Shown here: positions 61,450 to 64,000 of the stretch, in pieces
Position numbering within the stretch: the stretch's first letter is position 1
How the letters are laid out: each line of letters begins with the position of its first letter
Assembly: GCA_016235585.1 (NCBI GenBank)
Contig: JACRJY010000100.1
Coordinates: 1-64,000 of the forward strand
DNA length: 64,000 nucleotides
From: Verrucomicrobiota bacterium
GTDB taxonomy: Bacteria; Verrucomicrobiota; Verrucomicrobiia; Limisphaerales; JACRJY01
Direction: 5' to 3'
The notes under the pieces: generated by a model
What the model saw: the letters and a program-made list of their open reading frames with translations, nothing else
The model's database searches: none
What the model was told of the DNA's origin: nothing
Made by a program: the position numbers and the translations under genes

Positions 61450-61538
61450 CAGAATTCAGAATCCAGAATCCAGAATTTAGAATCCAGAATGTGCAGCCGC
61501 CAGACTCATTCCGGCTCCTGAATTCTGGATTCTGGATT
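61450..61538. repeat. Heptamer inverted array between dapA and can
   Basis: AATCCAGAATCCAGAATT at 61460-61477 is the exact reverse complement of AATTCTGGATTCTGGATT at 61521-61538. Both arms have period 7 (unit CAGAATC and relatives). The spacer is 43 bp. It occupies the dapA-can gap. Confidence 0.92.
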
Positions 61539-61541
61539 CGC

Positions 61542-62426
61542 TCATTTCAGCACCCCGCAGGCCTTCATCGTGGCCTTGAGCGTCTCGCGGTTTTTCGCGT
61601 TCGGCGGCACGAGCGGCAGGCGGTATTCCTCCTCAATCATCCCCAGCATCGCCATCGCGGCCTTCACCGGGACGGGATTGGTCTCGATGAACAAGTCCTT
61701 GAACAGCGGGTAAAACTTGTGGTGCAGCTTGCGCGCGATGTCCGCCTTGCCCAGCGCAAAGGCGCGCACCAGATGGCTCACCTCGCGCGGAATCACGTTC
61801 GACGCCACACTGATCACGCCGTCCGCGCCCACGGACATGAACGGCACCGTGAGCGAGTCGTCGCCGCTCATGATGGTGAACTTCGGCCCCAGCGCGGCGC
61901 GAAGCTGGCTCACGCGGTCGCACGAGCCGCCGGCCTCCTTGATGCCGATCACGTTCGGACTGTCGTGCATCAGGCGGTCCACCGTGTCCACGCCGATCTC
62001 GATGCCGCATCGGCCCGGAATGCTGTAGAGCATGATGGGCAGCTTGGTCGCGCGCGCGACGGCGTGGAAATGCTGGAACAGCCCTTCCTGCGTCGGTTTG
62101 TTGTAGTAGGGAGCGACCTGCAGCGAGCCGTCCGCGCCGGCTTCCTCCGCCGCCTTTGTGAGATAAATCGCCTCGCTCGTGGAATTGCCGCCCGTGCCGG
62201 CGAGCACCTTGATTTTGCCGTGCGCGAACTTCACCGCCAGCTCGATGACGCGGATGTGCTCCTCGTAATCCAGCGTGGGCGACTCGCCGGTGGTGCCGAC
62301 GGGCACGATGCCGTCCACGCCGCCCTTGATCTGCGCCTTGATGAGGCGGTCGAGGGCGTCCTCGTCGAGCACGCCCTTGCGGAACGGCGTGACAATGGCG
62401 GTGTAGGTTCCAGAGAACGGATTCAT
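61542..62426 (-). CDS. dapA: 4-hydroxy-tetrahydrodipicolinate synthase
   Basis: The protein has 294 residues. The Schiff-base lysine is Lys163 (VIGIKEAGGS), with Thr45/Thr46 (VPVGTTGESPTL) and Tyr134 (LYSIPGRCGIEI) of the proton relay. It condenses pyruvate with aspartate semialdehyde, the first step unique to lysine and diaminopimelate. It starts a minus-strand run through can, dapB and folK, although spacing suggests more than one promoter. Confidence 0.95.
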   Translation of the reverse strand: MNPFSGTYTAIVTPFRKGVLDEDALDRLIKAQIKGGVDGIVPVGTTGESPTLDYEEHIRVIELAVKFAHGKIKVLAGTGGNSTSEAIYLTKAAEEAGADGSLQVAPYYNKPTQEGLFQHFHAVARATKLPIMLYSIPGRCGIEIGVDTVDRLMHDSPNVIGIKEAGGSCDRVSQLRAALGPKFTIMSGDDSLTVPFMSVGADGVISVASNVIPREVSHLVRAFALGKADIARKLHHKFYPLFKDLFIETNPVPVKAAMAMLGMIEEEYRLPLVPPNAKNRETLKATMKACGVLK

Positions 62427-62545
62427 CTTCGTGTCAAATTGCGGCGGGTAAATTCCGCCAAAGCCGGACGCTTGGCGAGCCTCTTTTTGCGGCGTGCAAG
62501 TTGGGGCTTTGCAGCCGCGCCGGCTTTGCCCATAGTCGCGCCCGC

Positions 62546-63427
62546 ATGAAATCCATGACGGGCTACGGGCGCGGCGAATGCGCCCGCGACGGCTCCAAAA
62601 TCACGGTTGAAGTCAGCTCGGTGAACCGCAAGCAGAGCGAAATCTCCGTCAACCTCCCGCGCGATCTGGAGCCGCTCGAAGCCCAGATCCGCGACGAGGT
62701 CAACCGCCTCATCTCACGCGGTCGCCTCACCGTCCGTGTCGCGCTCCACGCCGGCAAAGGCAAGGCCGCCAGCCACGCGCAGCTCAACACCGCGCTCGCC
62801 AAGCTTTACGCGAAGGAATTCGCCAAGCTCGCCAAGGAACTCAAGCTCACCAACGGAGCCTCGCTGGATTCCATCCTCCGCGCGCCCGGCGTGCTCGAAG
62901 CCGAGGAAGACCTGGGCGACGCCGAGGATTTCTGGCCCGCCGTGAAGACCGCGCTCGACAAGGCGCTGGCCGCGCTCGTGAAAATGCGCGAACGCGAGGG
63001 CGCGCATCTTGCCAAGGATTTGCGCGCGCGGATGAAAACCATCAGCGAGGCCGTCGCCCGCGTGCAGGCGCAGTCACCGCTCGTGCAGCAGCGTTACCGC
63101 GAGAATTTGATTGAGCGCGTGAAAAACGCCGGTGTGGAAATTCCCGGCGCGGACGACGAACGGCTGCTCAAGGAAGTCATATTCTTCGCCGACCGCTCGG
63201 ACATCTCCGAGGAGCTCACGCGGCTGCAAAGCCATTTCCAGCAGTTCGACGACTGCATGAAATCCGCCGAGCCGGTCGGGCGCACGCTGGATTTCCTCTC
63301 GCAGGAGATGAACCGCGAGATCAACACCATCGGCTCCAAGGCCAATGACGCGCTCATCTCGCGCGACGTGGTGACGGTGAAGGCCGAGCTGGAAAAATTC
63401 CGAGAACAGGTGCAGAACGTGGAGTGA
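62546..63427 (+). CDS. YicC family endoribonuclease
   Basis: The protein has 293 residues from the ATG at 62546. The N-terminal YicC domain MKSMTGYGRGE and VSSVNRKQSEISVNLPRDLEPLE is followed by the C-terminal DUF1732 domain (QRYRENLIERVKNAGVEIPGADDERLLKEVIFFADRSDISEELTRLQSH and TLDFLSQEMNREINTIGSKANDALI). The family includes a stress-related RNase in E. coli. It precedes gmk, the usual order yicC-gmk, but the 103-bp gap now holds a heptamer array. Confidence 0.93.
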   Translation: MKSMTGYGRGECARDGSKITVEVSSVNRKQSEISVNLPRDLEPLEAQIRDEVNRLISRGRLTVRVALHAGKGKAASHAQLNTALAKLYAKEFAKLAKELKLTNGASLDSILRAPGVLEAEEDLGDAEDFWPAVKTALDKALAALVKMREREGAHLAKDLRARMKTISEAVARVQAQSPLVQQRYRENLIERVKNAGVEIPGADDERLLKEVIFFADRSDISEELTRLQSHFQQFDDCMKSAEPVGRTLDFLSQEMNREINTIGSKANDALISRDVVTVKAELEKFREQVQNVE

Positions 63428-63433
63428 TGATGA

Positions 63434-63465
63434 GAATTCAGAATTCAGAATTCAGAATTCAGAAT
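63434..63465. repeat. Heptamer array GAATTCA x4.6 between yicC and gmk
   Basis: Four exact copies of GAATTCA (63434-63461) plus GAAT start six bases after the yicC stop. Confidence 0.95.
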
Positions 63466-63530
63466 GACACTGCGCCGTTGCCTCGCGGATGCCAGCGGCT
63501 CTCATGCGGAAACACGGATTGAGCGTGACG

Positions 63531-64000
63531 ATGAAAGCTTCAAACCCCAGTCCGCTGTTGATTTTGATTTCCGCGCCGTCCGGCGGCGGCAAGACGACGC
63601 TGTGCGAGCAGTTGCTTGCGGCGCATCCCGAAATCACCCGCGCCGTCACCTGCACCACGCGTGCGCCGCGCACCGGCGAGCGCGATGGCGTGGATTACCA
63701 CTTCCTCGCGCCGGTGGATTTCCAAAGCCGCGTCGCCGCCGGGGAATTCATCGAGCACGCCAACGTCTATGGGAACCGCTACGGCACGCTGAAGTCCGAG
63801 GTGCTCGAAAAGCTGCGCGCGGGCCGCGACGTGCTGCTGAACATAGACGTGCAGGGCGCGGCGTCCATCCGCGCCCGCGCCGACGAGGACGCCGAACTGG
63901 GCCGCGCGCTCGTCTCGATTTTTCTCACGCCCGCCTCGCTCGCGATTCTGGAGGAACGCTTGAAACGGCGCGGCAAGGATTCGCCGGAGGCGGTCCAGAC
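63531..64000 (+). CDS. gmk: Guanylate kinase, truncated by the window end
   Basis: About 156 residues from the ATG at 63531 are visible, running to the window edge with no stop. The P-loop is in ILISAPSGGGKTTLCEQ. GMP-binding and lid residues are in TCTTRAPRTGERDGVDYHF, then FIEHANVYGNRYGTLKSEV and LLNIDVQGAASIR. It phosphorylates GMP to GDP. Family length is about 200, so roughly 45 residues are missing. yicC immediately precedes it. Confidence 0.93.
   Translation, partial: MKASNPSPLLILISAPSGGGKTTLCEQLLAAHPEITRAVTCTTRAPRTGERDGVDYHFLAPVDFQSRVAAGEFIEHANVYGNRYGTLKSEVLEKLRAGRDVLLNIDVQGAASIRARADEDAELGRALVSIFLTPASLAILEERLKRRGKDSPEAVQ

Overview
This 64 kb window is a high-GC bacterial chromosome segment, most likely from a Verrucomicrobiota member (a Limisphaerales/Pedosphaera-like soil or freshwater lineage). 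That is an inference from gene content. Typical of the group are a PSCyt1/DUF1549/DUF1553 gene next to a DUF1501 gene, a PVC-type dehydrogenase with HEAT repeats and a C-terminal haem motif, a 2173-residue DUF4175 protein, many Tat-exported Gfo/Idh/MocA and sugar-isomerase proteins, and abundant dispersed palindromes. There are no rRNA genes, CRISPR arrays, transposases or phage genes. One tRNA (Leu, CAG) is present.

Layout. 0-9 kb: a secreted protein, then (minus) DUF4175 and a squalene-cyclase-like protein. 9-15 kb (minus): apaG, ilvB with a leader peptide and attenuator, a DUF2203 protein, a TPR lipoprotein, a 33-residue basic AURKAIP1/COX24 protein, hisG and a small lipoprotein. 15-23 kb (plus): sulfatase, an interrupted PSCyt/DUF1549 gene, DUF1501 and a PQQ-like propeller protein. 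22.7-23.8 kb (minus): purS-purQ. 24-31 kb: exported sugar-related proteins (two Gfo/Idh/MocA proteins, an unknown Tat protein, a TIM-barrel isomerase, an SMP-30-like lactonase) and a CPXCG protein. 31-36.6 kb: CPBP protease, comF, accD, glycosyltransferase, trmB, a small membrane protein and a DEDD-type exonuclease. 36.8-41 kb: a GNAT-like/cNMP protein, tRNA-Leu, a sialidase-like protein and a lower-GC orphan membrane protein. 41-48.5 kb: PVC dehydrogenase, a GH63-like glucosidase and a stand-alone CoaB-type protein. 48.7-62.4 kb (all minus): amidase, rplI, ssb, rpsF, pth, rplY, prs, CHASE2 cyclase, FecR, O-antigen ligase, folK, dapB, a frameshifted haem-motif gene, carbonic anhydrase and dapA. 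The right edge holds yicC and a truncated gmk on the plus strand.

The most unusual feature is the repeat content. One set consists of 7-bp-period arrays at eight sites, several arranged as inverted pairs. The heptamer sequence differs from site to site but the period stays 7. They sit at gene junctions, supply the N-termini or start codons of at least two to three genes (folK, a Gfo/Idh protein, the cyclase-like protein) and lie in frame inside dapB. A second set is palindromic elements. One, with perfect 31-bp arms, is inserted in frame in the GH63 gene, much as Rickettsia palindromic elements are. Another puts a stop codon into the PSCyt/DUF1549 gene. The ilvB leader is a textbook-like attenuator: a Val/Leu-rich 25-codon leader peptide followed by an intrinsic terminator.
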